Assembly (NCBI GenBank): GCA_009746045.1
Contig: RPFO01000079.1
Location: 2,009,844-2,073,843 of the forward strand
Source of the DNA: Mesostigma viride
Lineage: Eukaryota; Streptophyta; Mesostigmatophyceae; Mesostigmatales; Mesostigmataceae
DNA length: 64,000 bases
Direction of reading: 5' to 3'
Shown here: in pieces, positions 11,501 through 22,024 of the stretch
Layout of the letters: each line of letters begins with the position of its first letter
How positions within the stretch are numbered: position 1 is the stretch's first letter
Made by a program: the position numbers and the translations under genes
Notes under the pieces: generated by a model
Database searches by the model: none
The model's input: only the letters and a program-made list of their open reading frames with translations
What the model was told of the DNA's origin: nothing

Positions 11501-11990
11501 GACAATTAAAAATTAAATTAAATTATAACATGTCTCCGTTGGGAGATCATGTAGCACATATTCCAGGTTGGATGGGTGGTGTGGAGGAAGCCGCGTAATC
11601 GAACTAACCTAACTCTAAGCTATATCTAGTCTAGAAAAGCCTATCTACGCTACTCATCAAAACGGCTCCTCCGTTTGGGGGGAGGCGGCTTGCCCACAGG
11701 GGCTGGCGTGTGCGCCTTGACAATCTTCTTCCACCGCGTCTTGTCTTGCATGGCAGTCCAAGGAGACAATCATGCTTGTTAAATTTCCTAGGACCCACAA
11801 CTGGGGGGTCGTAGTCTTTGACAATGTCCGCCTGGGCAACGCTACTAATCCTACACATCCGAGGTCCCATGTCTGAATAAGAGGGGTTGAGCGGATGACG
11901 CCAACAATGTCTGTGCTCTGCATGTCAGCTAAAATCATATCGCGGAGACAAACATATGGCGGTATGTCCAATGCTGGCCACTGCGTCGCC
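11501..11990 (-). mobile_element. 5'-truncated LINE, 3' end of ORF2 and tail
   Basis: On the minus strand the sequence from about 11770 to 11640 encodes the same ORF2 C terminus as the LINE at 30.8-30.95 kb (a DKTRWKKIVK block, then VGKPPPPKR-like residues), with frameshifts. It ends with the family 3' hairpin at 11528-11552 and an AAATTAAATT tail at about 11500-11525. The 5' part is missing, as expected for incomplete target-primed reverse transcription. Confidence 0.75.
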
Positions 11991-12129
11991 TAACAGGTTC
12001 TTACATGGTCGGCAAGGGCCTGACCATGTAAGAAGATATCTCCCTGGCTGGCCAGTCCACAAGGAACCAGCACAGACCTCATCTGAATCAACCTGATTAT
12101 AATTAACTAACTACTTAATTCATTTATTA

Positions 12130-12240
12130 AACTCATGCCCCCATTAGGGAGTCAAGGAGCATTAGCTAACCCCGATTAATTAATTAATTAATTAATTAAA
12201 CACGTGCTCCTGTTGGGGAGTCACGGAGCACCGAAGTGCT
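12130..12240 (-). mobile_element. Two stacked LINE 3' ends
   Basis: Two 3'-terminal hairpins lie within about 100 bases: a decayed one at about 12134-12155 and a good one at 12203-12225. The latter has arms CGTG/CACG and CTCCT/GGGAG, loop GTTG on the plus strand, and a TTAA-repeat tail at 12174-12200. These are extremely 5'-truncated or nested insertions, all pointing to the minus strand. Confidence 0.55.
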
Positions 12241-12474
12241 TTTAATCCCTGTGTGTGCACAACAGGAGAAAGGGCAGAGACCCCCAGTCTCCTTCATGCC
12301 TAAGGCATGCCACAGCTGCATTCGGGAACGCTAGCTAAACGGACACGCCAACGATCCGGCAATCTGTGGGTGCAATAAGACCCATGTGAGCATGGCATAA
12401 CACTAGGAGCGTGGGCAAGTAATCTCATCATAGCCAGGACGTAGCATGGCTGTACTAGGACTATACCCCGATCA
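12241..12474. other. LINE-derived 3' UTR debris, no gene
   Basis: Contains a small hairpin CATGCC-TAA-GGCATG near 12297-12311, similar to CATGC..GCATG near 32806-32822 beside another LINE tail. No coding sequence. Confidence 0.4.
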
Positions 12475-12560
12475 ATGGATGGATGGATGGATGGATGGAT
12501 GGATGGATGGATGGATGGATGGATGGATGGATGGATGGATTAATTAATTAATTAATTAAA
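12475..12560. repeat. (GGAT)n then (TTAA)n tail array
   Basis: About 16 GGAT units are followed by TTAA units, directly abutting the 3' hairpin of the ORF1-only element at 12563. On the minus strand the order is hairpin, TTAA, then ATCC repeats. Confidence 0.85.
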
Positions 12561-13499
12561 ATCATAGCTCCGTTGGGAGCATATGTAACACATAGCCCTG
12601 AGAAAGGGGCATCTATGGGTTTGTAATACAATCAGGGCTACAACCTGCAGGTGGAGGATGTACAACTGTCACCTGCTCTGGGTGCACAAGGTGCACCTGC
12701 ACCGCCATGATGGTTCATGCCTCCTTAACAAGCACAGGCACCCAGGGGGGGCTTGAGGAGAGGGCCTAGAAGGCCTGCATGACATATGGGGTGGAGGGTA
12801 TGTGGCTAGGCTATAGCTGGTGTACACATGGCATCTCAGCAGAGAGTAACTCCCTGCATAGGCATCGCATGGCTAAATTCTTAATGCATCATCCATGGGA
12901 GGTCCCATTGTAGGCTGGGCGCGGCTAGATACTGAAAGCATCATCCATGGGGGCCATTATGGGCGCACATGCGCGTGGGCCACTTGCAAGGCTAAGCCTA
13001 TCTAATCTACACTACTGGTATATTCCCTAGCCTGGAGTGGCAGGAGGGGCCTGCCAGGGCTTGTGGTCAACGTGGATGACCGCCCCCCTCCAGTATACCG
13101 GCTTCCCCCTGCACGCTGCCGGAGCTGAAGGTAGGTCGGCCATAGCTCGCGTCGCCGCTGTTGCTGGGCCAAGGTCAAGTCGTCGTCCAGCGTGAAGCGA
13201 GTCTCCGAGAGCTTCTTGCGGCATTTAAGGAACGCCAGCTTGTCCGTCATGTACTTAAAGGTGAGGAGCACGGGTGCCGGGCCAGCCTTCCCCCGCGCGC
13301 GGGGGAGGCGGACAACCGACATGTCCAGCTCACCAGTGAGTAACATGGGGGCAAGAATGGCGCGCTTAACTGCCTCAAGGAGACTCGTGGAGGTCTCACC
13401 TGCCGGCTAGTCGAAGTGCTTGACGATGACATTGTGGCTGCGCTTGTCGAGCTCGGCCGCCTCGCGAAGGTCGAGGGCTTGTTGCTTGAGTTGTGCCGC
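12541..13499 (-). mobile_element. ORF1-only LINE derivative, copy 2 (truncated)
   Basis: Minus-strand order is ORF1 C-terminal part (13499 to about 13030), a 3' UTR of about 450 bases, the 3' hairpin (12563-12586) and a TTAA tail. As in copy 1, no ORF2 lies between ORF1 and the tail. The 5' side is cut by the GGAT array that starts at 13500. Confidence 0.6.
13026..13499 (-). pseudogene. LINE ORF1 C-terminal fragment
   Basis: Nearly identical to residues about 285-445 of the ORF1 at 377-1723, including [24 protein letters not shown] and ELWPTYLQLR. It has an in-frame stop near 13408 (a CTAG on the plus strand) and a frame change near 13110. The N-terminal two thirds are missing, replaced by the GGAT array. 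Confidence 0.75.
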
Positions 13500-13797
13500 G
13501 ATGGATGGATGGATGGATGGATGGATGGATGGATGGATGGATGGATGGATGGATGGATGGATGGATGGATGGATGGATGGATGGATGGATGGATGGATGG
13601 ATGGATGGATGGATGGATGGATGGATGGATGGATGGATGGATGGATGGATGGATGGATGGATGGATGGATGGATGGATGGATGGATGGATGGATGGATGG
13701 ATGGATGGATGGATGGATGGATGGATGGATGGATGGATGGATGGATGGATGGATGGATGGATGGATGGATGGATGGATGGATGGATGGATGGATGGA
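13500..13797. repeat. (GGAT)n array, ~74 units
   Basis: Pure ATGG/GGAT tetranucleotide. It separates the truncated ORF1 (left) from a TTAA tail and a LINE 3' hairpin (right). On the minus strand this is hairpin, TTAA tail, ATCC array, then ORF1, as if a LINE tail had expanded inside ORF1. The WMDG-type frames are meaningless. Confidence 0.95.
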
Positions 13798-13870
13798 TTA
13801 ATTAATTAATTAATTAGACTCGTGCTCCCGTTGGGGAGTCACGGAGCATTAACCCCGATGAATGGATGGA
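13798..13870 (-). mobile_element. LINE 3' end with hairpin and TTAA tail
   Basis: TTAA tail (13798-13817) and hairpin at 13821-13843: outer CGTG/CACG, one bulged base, inner CTCCC/GGGAG, loop GTTG on the plus strand. Only a very short element remains. Confidence 0.65.
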
Positions 13871-13952
13871 TGGGCGCACACATTCCTACCGGTCTAATCT
13901 ATCTACATTGGCTACATACTACATCTATCTAACAACATTCTAACTACATCAT

Positions 13953-14170
13953 CTATCTAGGCAGCCGCACGCTGCCCTGGGGTGAGCTATCTAGCGTGCT
14001 TCCCGCGGGATTGCACACGCGGGCGCTTCCCCACTGGGGGGGCTCGTTGTCCTCTATGACCTGGGCCCACTTGGCCTTGTCCATCATCTTCTTCCAAATC
14101 ACGGAGAGGCCTAGGCCCCCCATGTCCTCTACTAGCTGTTCTTTGAAGGTGCGGGCCTTGCGGCGTCTAA
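13953..14170 (-). pseudogene. LINE ORF2 C-terminal fragment
   Basis: The minus-strand frame reads [20 protein letters not shown] followed by [11 protein letters not shown]. It resembles the ORF2 end at 33236-32913 (GLSVLRARMIDKEKWAAI). This is the region after the reverse transcriptase in LINE ORF2. Its upstream side is lost in the ATGG array. Confidence 0.6.
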
Positions 14171-14172
14171 CG

Positions 14173-14974
14173 TGGATGGATGGATGGATGGATGGATGGA
14201 TGGATGGATGGATGGATGGATGGATGGATGGATGGATGGATGGATGGATGGATGGATGGATGGATGGATGGATGGATGGATGGATGGATGGATGGATGGA
14301 TGGATGGATGGATGGATGGATGGATGGATGGATGGATGGATGGATGGATGGATGGATGGATGGATGGATGGATGGATGGATGGATGGATGGATGGATGGA
14401 TGGATGGATGGATGGATGGATGGATGGATGGATGGATGGATGGATGGATGGATGGATGGATGGATGGATGGATGGATGGATGGATGGATGGATGGATGGA
14501 TGGATGGATGGATGGATGGATGGATGGATGGATGGATGGATGGATGGATGGATGGATGGATGGATGGATGGATGGATGGATGGATGGATGGATGGATGGA
14601 TGGATGGATGGATGGATGGATGGATGGATGGATGGATGGATGGATGGATGGATGGATGGATGGATGGATGGATGGATGGATGGATGGATGGATGGATGGA
14701 TGGATGGATGGATGGATGGATGGATGGATGGATGGATGGATGGATGGATGGATGGATGGATGGATGGATGGATGGATGGATGGATGGATGGATGGATGGA
14801 TGGATGGATGGATGGATGGATGGATGGATGGATGGATGGATGGATGGATGGATGGATGGATGGATGGATGGATGGATGGATGGATGGATGGATGGATGGA
14901 TGGATGGATGGATGGATGGATGGATGGATGGATGGATGGATGGATGGATGGATGGATGGATGGATGGATGGATG
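14173..14974. repeat. (ATGG)n array, ~200 units
   Basis: About 800 bases of apparently perfect tetranucleotide, open in all six frames because it contains no stop. The left edge lies inside a LINE ORF2 fragment. Confidence 0.97.
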
Positions 14975-15209
14975 TCAGGCTTGTCTTACATGATGCAGTG
15001 GAACTTTGGTGCTGGAGGGTTAATTGTGGCCCGGTCTGGTTTAGCTTCAGTGCTCTCATGGCGGCCTTCATTTGTAATTATTTGAATGCATGCCCATTGG
15101 GCCATGCATAGTGTATATTTTTTACGCATGCACGCCCATTATGTATCGCTGGGTCCATCCCATCAATGCTTGTTTATTGCCAGGTCTGGTGTAAGTAAGT
15201 TAGTGCTAT
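14975..15209. other. No gene seen
   Basis: Short unique-looking stretch between the ATGG array and a LINE fragment. It contains two CATGC..CCCATT-like blocks but no coding signal. Confidence 0.35.
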
Positions 15210-15422
15210 CTAGTCTACAAAATCCTCACTACACTTCTCCCCAAAGCGCCCCTTCCGCTTTGGGGGAGGGGGCTTACCCACATGGGCTGGCGTGTGAGCC
15301 GGGACATTGGTCTTCCACCTCTTCTTGTTCTGCATAGGAACAGAGAGCGAAGAAATGCGGTGTGGGGACCCCTTCTCGTGGTAATGCGTTACATGTACTC
15401 CCCACCGGGCTTTGCTCTTCAT
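15210..15422 (-). pseudogene. LINE ORF2 C-terminal fragment
   Basis: The minus-strand frame contains MQNKKRWKTNVPAHTPAHVG followed by KPPPPKRKGRF. It matches the C terminus of the LINE ORF2 at 30836-30949 (MQDKTRWKKIVKAHTPDPVG, then KPPPPKRRRRF). Only the last 60-70 codons remain. Confidence 0.7.
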
Positions 15423-15454
15423 GGGTTCATAAAGACAACAATTATTCAGTAAGA

Positions 15455-15560
15455 ATTTAATAAATTAGGAACATATATCCGTTGGGAGTCACTGTTACAC
15501 ATATACCTGAAAAGGGGCATATGATTTTAAATACATTCTGAGCTACAACCTGCACGTGCA
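15455..15560 (-). mobile_element. Decayed 3' end of ORF1-only or LINE element
   Basis: AAATTAGGAACATA, a degenerate GTTG-loop hairpin (about 15470-15500) and the following AAAGGGGCATATG block match the 3' end at 62480-62540. The inner stem has lost pairs. Confidence 0.5.
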
Positions 15561-16525
15561 TGGGTTTAGTTAACTGGCACCTATACTAGAGGCCTGACAT
15601 GGGGTGGAGCTTCAGTGCTTCCCCGCCTTCTCCTTCTCCCACACTGGGTGCTCCGCGTCCTTCTTCTCCGGCCCTGCCCATGGGTGCACCGGCCCCGCCT
15701 CCTCCTTCTCCTCTCGGGACGATTCGCGCTCCACGCATGGCTGCAGCATCAGTTAGCACGGGCAAGACATAGCAGTAACCGCGCTATTGCTGTTCTAGCA
15801 CCAGCCTAGCAGACTGCCATGATCACTCAGCAAACCCACGACAGCTAAACCCTTGGCTGTCACAACCAGTCCATGCATCATTAAGTATGGGTACAGGGAA
15901 AGCTTCCCGCATATCCATGGCCATATGGATGGCAGCAACACAACGACTTGCCCCCTAGCCCCCCGTGCACACACAAAAACGTGGGTCGTGGCTTCCACGC
16001 CCCATCCGCCATGCATGACAGCGCGTACCTTACTCGCATTCACACCGGGCTGCATCCCAGCGCCGTTGCTGTCCCCATGTGACACGTCGGCTGATTAAGC
16101 AGACACACAGCAGAGTCTGATGTAAACCGCTAAACCCCAAACCCATGCAGACCACAGTCAAGGACGCGTGCATGTCAAGCCATGCCAATTGTGAACCGTA
16201 CAGCAATTTACTTTTCAAGCCTGAAGAGGTGGATAGCAGATACTAGCCTGGAAGAGGTTACAGGGGCACATGTCCATTAGCGAGCGGAACAACACAGCAT
16301 ACACCCTACAAGCGTACCGCACAATGTCCTCCTGCAATTGTCTGCAGATCTCCCAATGCCGCAGACATCTCCACTGCTCTCATGGCGATTGCAAATGCTT
16401 CATGCCGCTGACATCTCCACTGCTCTCATGGCGATTGCAAATGCTTGATGCCGCACCTCTGCTTACAGCAGAAAAGCTTCCTCCGGGCGAGGCACCTGAC
16501 TGGAACCAACACCCATTCCTTGGCT
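15561..16525. other. No gene seen
   Basis: Pieces resemble the ORF1-only 3' UTR (GAGCTACAACCTGCACGTG at about 15540-15560). A 40-base block around CATCTCCACTGCTCTCATGG is directly repeated at about 16366-16405 and 16408-16446. No gene is supported. Confidence 0.35.
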
Positions 16526-17636
16526 TCACAACGTGGCCATGACAGCATCGTGAATCTGCTTCGCCAACGCCCACACTTCAGGACCCGCGCCCTGCACCGC
16601 CATGGCCACAGGCTGCACCGCTGCAATCGATGCAGCATTCACTGCCTGCGCCGCACCATGTACTGCATGCACGAAAGCCAATCCTGGCTCGGTTATCATG
16701 GTCTTGCCCGATTCCTGCTGCTTCTTCTTCTTCGATGCGGTCATGCGCACTTTATACCCCTTCCTCTCCAAGCACGCCTTCAGCACCTGGCTCGTGCGGT
16801 GCTGAATATGCTTCTGAAGGCGCGCCTTCTAAACACGAAATGTTGGCAATGTATGATTCCCAAACGGCATGATAGGCACATAATCAGTCCCATTAATTGC
16901 TTTGCGGCAGTCAATGCACCAGAACACCTGTTGAAAAAAGAAGGTTATGCGCGCTAGCGATTACCCGCGGCAAGAAGCAATCAACACGCCTCGCTAACAA
17001 CTGCAACCACAATGTAATTCATGACGGGCCACTCACCGCTACCCTGCTCTCCTGATTCAATGTCTCCCCATTCTCAAGGCCTCCATTGTAAACCTCTCCA
17101 TCTTCACCATCGTCATCGTCTTCCTCTTCCTCCACTCCGACGTATCCGTGTTTCCTTTTCCTAAGATACCTAGGGTTGTTCAAGTCGTATGTGCGGCGTT
17201 GGCACACTTCCAACAAAATTTTGGCCGCCTCTACCCATTACCATTTATTCGTACTATCATAACATATCCAGGCGTTTGAAAAATCATTCCCTCGTTCGAA
17301 CTTCTACCCCTGGGCGTCCATGACGAGGCAGTCACGACGGGACGCAGATGCACAAAAATAAAACAAGGCGACATCCCTTCAATCATTGACCAAAAAACAG
17401 AATACGCGCAGAACTTGGATTTCAACACCACGCACCCATTACCAGCGAGCACGGCTGGCCTGCAACCGCCATCATTTCATAACCAGAAGCCAGGGCCCAC
17501 ACTCCATCCCGTTACCTCATCTTCCACGCACGGCTTCCGCTGCTTCCCTCTGCTCTTTCGCATTCTCCGCCAGCAACCTCGCCTTCTCCTCGTCCAACAA
17601 TCCACTAAGAATAAAATCCCCTCTATTGGACGCCAT
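16526..17636 (-). CDS. Candidate multi-exon gene, unknown protein
   Basis: Three minus-strand stretches look like exons. Exon 1 starts at ATG 17636 (MASNRGDFILSGLLDEEKAR) with a GTGCGT donor near 17541. Exon 2 runs from about 17229 to 17038 (ILLEVCQRRTYDLNNPRYLR, then an acidic EEEEDDDDGEDGE run), ending at a GCG|GTGAGT donor. Exon 3 follows a pyrimidine-rich acceptor (CTTTTTTCAACAG) at about 16929 and reads VFWCIDCRKAINGTDYVPIM. Downstream it continues as KARLQKHIQHRTSQVLKACL to a stop at 16526. An in-frame TAG interrupts exon 3 near 16830; a further intron ending at that TAG is possible. I do not recognise the protein. The CxxC and later HxxxH could bind zinc, but this is inference. Exon limits are by eye. 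Confidence 0.4.
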
Positions 17637-17844
17637 TCAGACGAACTTTGCTAGCGTCTTTTCACCGGCCCCAGCACACATAATCTATAGCCGCTTAATG
17701 ACAACGGCCGACAACGACAACTGCTGAATAGGCGAAAAAGGCTGATAACTACATTTTTATATTTCGCTGCATTTGCTAATAGACACGCACGTTCTCCCAC
17801 TTCTCCATTACAATATAATTATCCATCTGGCCGTGTACAGGCAA

Positions 17845-20208
17845 AGATCCCCGAAGTGTGGGCGGTTCCGCTTACGGCACTGTAGATAGCAGCTGATGGG
17901 AACATGCAGAAAACTTAGGACCGCTAGCCCCTGCGCGGGTTTGAACTGGGGACTTCCGGATCCGACGGAACGACCAGTAAAAACTCCCACTTTATTTGCG
18001 CAATGCTTCTTGCCGGGAAGGTGGGCGAGTAAGTTTTCATTGCTATCCAGCCGAGGTGGGTTCCTATAAGGGAGTGTGGGCGGTTCCGCTTACGGCACTG
18101 TAGATAGCAGCTGATGGGAACATGCAGAAAACTTAGGACCGCTAGCCCCTGCGCGGGTTTGAACTGGGGACTTCCGGATCCGACGGAACGACCAGTAAAA
18201 ACTCCCACTTTATTTGCGCAATGCTTCTTGCCGGGAAGGTGGGCGAGTAAGTTTTCATTGCTATCCAGCCGAGGTGGGTTCCTATAAGGGAGTGTGGGCG
18301 GCCGGGTTCCGCTTACGGCACTGTAGATAGCAGCTGATGGGAACATGCAGAAAACTTAGGACCGCTAGCCCCTGCGCGGGTTTGAACTGGGGACTTCCGG
18401 ATCCGACGGAACGACCAGTAAAAACTCCCACTTTATTTGCGCAATGCTTCTTGCCGGGAAGGTGGGCGAGTAAGTTTTCATTGCTATCCAGCCGAGGTGG
18501 GTTCCTATAAGGGAGTGTGGGCGGTTCCGCTTACGGCACTGTAGATAGCAGCTGATGGGAACATGCAGAAAACTTAGGACCGCTAGCCCCTGCGCGGGTT
18601 TGAACTGGGGACTTCCGGATCCGACGGAACGACCAGTAAAAACTCCCACTTTATTTGCGCAATGCTTCTTGCCGGGAAGGTGGGCGAGTAAGTTTTCATT
18701 GCTATCCAGCCGAGGTGGGTTCCTATAAGGGAGTGTGGGCGGTTCCGCTTACGGCACTGTAGATAGCAGCTGATGGGAACATGCAGAAAACTTAGGACCG
18801 CTAGCCCCTGCGCGGGTTTGAACTGGGGACTTCCGGATCCGACGGAACGACCAGTAAAAACTCCCACTTTATTTGCGCAATGCTTCTTGCCGGGAAGGTG
18901 GGCGAGTAAGTTTTCATTGCTATCCAGCCGAGGTGGGTTCCTATAAGGGAGTGTGGGCGGTTCCGCTTACGGCACTGTAGATAGCAGCTGATGGGAACAT
19001 GCAGAAAACTTAGGACCGCTAGCCCCTGCGCGGGTTTGAACTGGGGACTTCCGGATCCGACGGAACGACCAGTAAAAACTCCCACTTTATTTGCGCAATG
19101 CTTCTTGCCGGGAAGGTGGGCGAGTAAGTTTTCATTGCTATCCAGCCGAGGTGGGTTCCTATAAGGGAGTGTGGGCGGCCGGGTTCCGCTTACGGCACTG
19201 TAGATAGCAGCTGATGGGAACATGCAGAAAACTTAGGACCGCTAGCCCCTGCGCGGGTTTGAACTGGGGACTTCCGGATCCGACGGAACGACCAGTAAAA
19301 ACTCCCACTTTATTTGCGCAATGCTTCTTGCCGGGAAGGTGGGCGAGTAAGTTTTCATTGCTATCCAGCCGAGGTGGGTTCCTATAAGGGAGTGTGGGCG
19401 GTTCCGCTTACGGCACTGTAGATAGCAGCTGATGGGAACATGCAGAAAACTTAGGACCGCTAGCCCCTGCGCGGGTTTGAACTGGGGACTTCCGGATCCG
19501 ACGGAACGACCAGTAAAAACTCCCACTTTATTTGCGCAATGCTTCTTGCCGGGAAGGTGGGCGAGTAAGTTTTCATTGCTATCCAGCCGAGGTGGGTTCC
19601 TATAAGGGAGTGTGGGCGGTTCCGCTTACGGCACTGTAGATAGCAGCTGATGGGAACATGCAGAAAACTTAGGACCGCTAGCCCCTGCGCGGGTTTGAAC
19701 TGGGGACTTCCGGATCCGACGGAACGACCAGTAAAAACTCCCACTTTATTTGCGCAATGCTTCTTGCCGGGAAGGTGGGCGAGTAAGTTTTCATTGCTAT
19801 CCAGCCGAGGTGGGTTCCTATAAGGGAGTGTGGGCGGTTCCGCTTACGGCACTGTAGATAGCAGCTGATGGGAACATGCAGAAAACTTAGGACCGCTAGC
19901 CCCTGCGCGGGTTTGAACTGGGGACTTCCGGATCCGACGGAACGACCAGTAAAAACTCCCACTTTATTTGCGCAATGCTTCTTGCCGGGAAGGTGGGCGA
20001 GTAAGTTTTCATTGCTATCCAGCCGAGGTGGGTTCCTATAAGGGAGTGTGGGCGGTTCCGCTTACGGCACTGTAGATATCAGCTGATGGGAACATGCAGA
20101 AAACTTAGGACCGCTAGCCCCTGCGCGGGTTTGAACTGGGGACTTCCGGATCCGACGGAACGACCAGTAAAAACTCCCACTTTATTTGCGCAATGAGATC
20201 CCCGAAGT
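17845..20208. repeat. 218-bp satellite (11 copies) flanked by 13-bp direct repeat
   Basis: Eleven near-identical units of 218 bases fill 17858-20195. Two units carry a 5-base CCGGG insertion, 877 bases apart (223 + 3 x 218), so a four-unit higher-order repeat was copied. AGATCCCCGAAGT is present at both edges (17845-17857 and 20196-20208), like a target-site duplication. On the minus strand each unit holds AGTTCAAACCCGCG, which fits a tRNA-type internal promoter B box, so the unit may derive from a tRNA-related SINE. A diverged single unit lies at about 56480-56610. Repeated 94- and 140-codon frames on the minus strand are satellite translations. Confidence 0.9.
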
Positions 20209-20219
20209 AACTTACTAAG

Positions 20220-20460
20220 CATCGGATCACTGGCACCTAATCTACAGGTGGTAGATTACCAACCAAGACCCGTCGCGGTAATTTACTCTGTCGGTAATGT
20301 ACTACCAAAGATGTGCAGTCGTAACGTTACTCTTACTTACGGCTAGTAAAATTACTACGTAGGATGATAGGTAGTAATGATTACGGCGTTGGATCTCACG
20401 CCTCGTATCTAGGTAGTAAGATAAGACCTCGTAATTTACGCCTCGGATCCTTTTTACTAC
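20220..20460. repeat. GTAATTTACG-type degenerate repeat, inverted relative to 1.9 kb
   Basis: Repeated GTAATTTAC and CTCGTA motifs. The last 35 bases (20426-20460) are the exact inverse of 1881-1915. It ends abruptly where the LINE reverse-transcriptase frame begins. Confidence 0.65.
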
Positions 20461-20478
20461 CCTCGGACGAAAAGTATA

Positions 20479-20721
20479 GTGTTCCGTCGTGGTCGTAACA
20501 CTGTCATGGCTGTGTTTGTCGCGCGCCGGTTGATGGAGGAGGTGCGTCGACTTCCCCCTGACAGTTTGCCGCTGGTCTTCATTTTTGTTGACTATATCAA
20601 GGCCTTTGACACGGTTCTCTGGGAGGCTCTTTGGGCCATCCTAGCTCTGGATCGGGTACCACCTGCGTTTATTGCTGCCATTCGCCGTCTGTATGAGGGC
20701 TCACAGGCAGTAGTGCGGACT
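20479..20721 (+). pseudogene. LINE reverse transcriptase, 5' part (split by transposon)
   Basis: The frame reads FRRGRNTVMAVFVARRLMEE, matching the GFRxGRST motif of LINE reverse transcriptases. FVDYIKAFDTVLW follows, which is palm motif A with a catalytic aspartate. It stops being reverse transcriptase at T20721, where a terminal inverted repeat begins. The missing continuation (motif B onward) lies at 29861, 9.1 kb downstream. Dropping the transposon and one duplicated T keeps the frame. The upstream side is truncated at about 20470 by the GTAATTTACG repeat, so the endonuclease domain is absent. Confidence 0.85.
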
Positions 20722-20772
20722 GGGGTGGTTTTACCGGATTAGGATACATTTGCACGGCTTCAAATGTATCCT
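20722..20772. repeat. Left terminal inverted repeat and subterminal hairpin
   Basis: 30-bp inverted repeat (20722-20751), overlapped by a 12-base-arm hairpin AGGATACATTTG / CAAATGTATCCT with an 8-base loop (20741-20772). Confidence 0.85.
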
Positions 20773-21540
20773 AAATGCACCATTGGCAAACATGGTTTCT
20801 GGACATGGTCGATATCATTAATATGTTTGGCAAGCATAATATGATCATGCTTGCCAAAGATGTTGTCTCTTTTCATATTTCACACATATATTATCGGCCT
20901 CGGCGTGCCATGCTTCCACGTTTGTTGTCTCTTTTCATATATTGTGAATATGATCAATAAAATTCCAAACATGACCATGTTGGAGACTTCAAGTGGAGCA
21001 TCATGATTACTGTTTTCACTATTACGTAACCCATGGTTCATGTTAACATGGCATAATGAGCAATCCTATTGACCCCATGACTAATGGTGAAGTTAATAAA
21101 GTTACATCGTGGCACGTCACTATAGCATCAAGTTGCATCATTGTGCATAAAGTAGTTTAGCACTGAGTTGGCATGCCAACACCAGGTACACTAAATAAAT
21201 TAAAACCAGAATTGATAAACAACCCAGTATCCAAATACAGTATCCATATATATGCAGGTCGTACTACAGGTACAGCCACGGCTGCCACGCGGCTTCTGCA
21301 GCGATCACGCTCTTTCTCCTAGACAATTGCTCTACTGGTCCCTACAGGTCGGTCGACTTGGACCATGATGCGTCAAGAACAGTTAATTGACCGACTTAAA
21401 CAAGATGTTTGTCTACATGCAGCTGTCTGCACCTAACTAACGCGAAACCGCGTGCTACCAAATATAGGGGCAAATGCATGAGTAACACATGTCAACGCAC
21501 AACCGGTGGAAATCACGCGATACCAACCGCGGCAACAGTG
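20773..21540. other. AT-rich left interior of the TIR element, no gene
   Basis: AT-rich sequence with reiterated TTGTTGTCTCTTTTCATAT and GCATAATATGATCATGCTTG palindromic pieces near 20825-20945. No credible coding frame. Confidence 0.4.
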
Positions 21541-22020
21541 GTGTGAACATAGCGGGCACTGACATGCAAAAAAGCACCAGCAGCGGCATCAGTAGCAAAT
21601 TGTAGTAGCGGAACAATAGCCACTACATCAATGCAACAACACATCAGCCCAGCAACACAGCAGCAGCATGACCGTAGCACAGCAGCAGCACAACTGTAGC
21701 ACATCAACACGGCCGCATAGCAGGAGCACAAGTCAGCGCAGCAGCAACTTAGTATGCCGATTCCTGAATTTCCTATCAGTGGACTATAGTCCATTGATAG
21801 GAAATTCACTAATAGGCAGTACTAGCTCAGCAGCACGGCAGCAATGCAGCAGTGCATCAACACAGCAGCACGACAGCAATACATCAGCGGCACGGCAGCA
21901 ATGCAGCAACACATCAGCACAATAGCACAGCAGCAGTACGGCAGCAATGCAGCAGCAATAGCATGGCAGCACAGCAGCAGCAGCAGCACATGAGCAGCTC
22001 AATGACAACAACGCTGCTTG
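21541..22020. repeat. GCA/CAG-rich interrupted microsatellite
   Basis: AGCAGCAC and GCAGCAATGCAGCA reiterations dominate, with a local hairpin (CCTATCAGTGGACTATAG / CTATAGTCCATTGATAGG near 21770-21801). This is presumably the 3' flank of the minus-strand gene. Confidence 0.65.
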
Positions 22021-22024
22021 CGCT

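Noticed and set aside
13416-15111. Long WMDG/IHPS open frames of up to 372 codons on both strands
   Set aside because: Translations of the GGAT tetranucleotide, which has no stop codon in any frame.
17934-18200. Functional tRNA gene in the satellite unit
   Set aside because: A B-box-like sequence is present, but no cloverleaf with acceptor stem and anticodon arm could be formed by eye.
17858-20195. Regular repeats considered as a CRISPR array, or as a family of 94-residue genes
   Set aside because: Units are contiguous 218-bp tandem copies with no unique spacers, and the context is eukaryotic. The frames merely repeat with the satellite.
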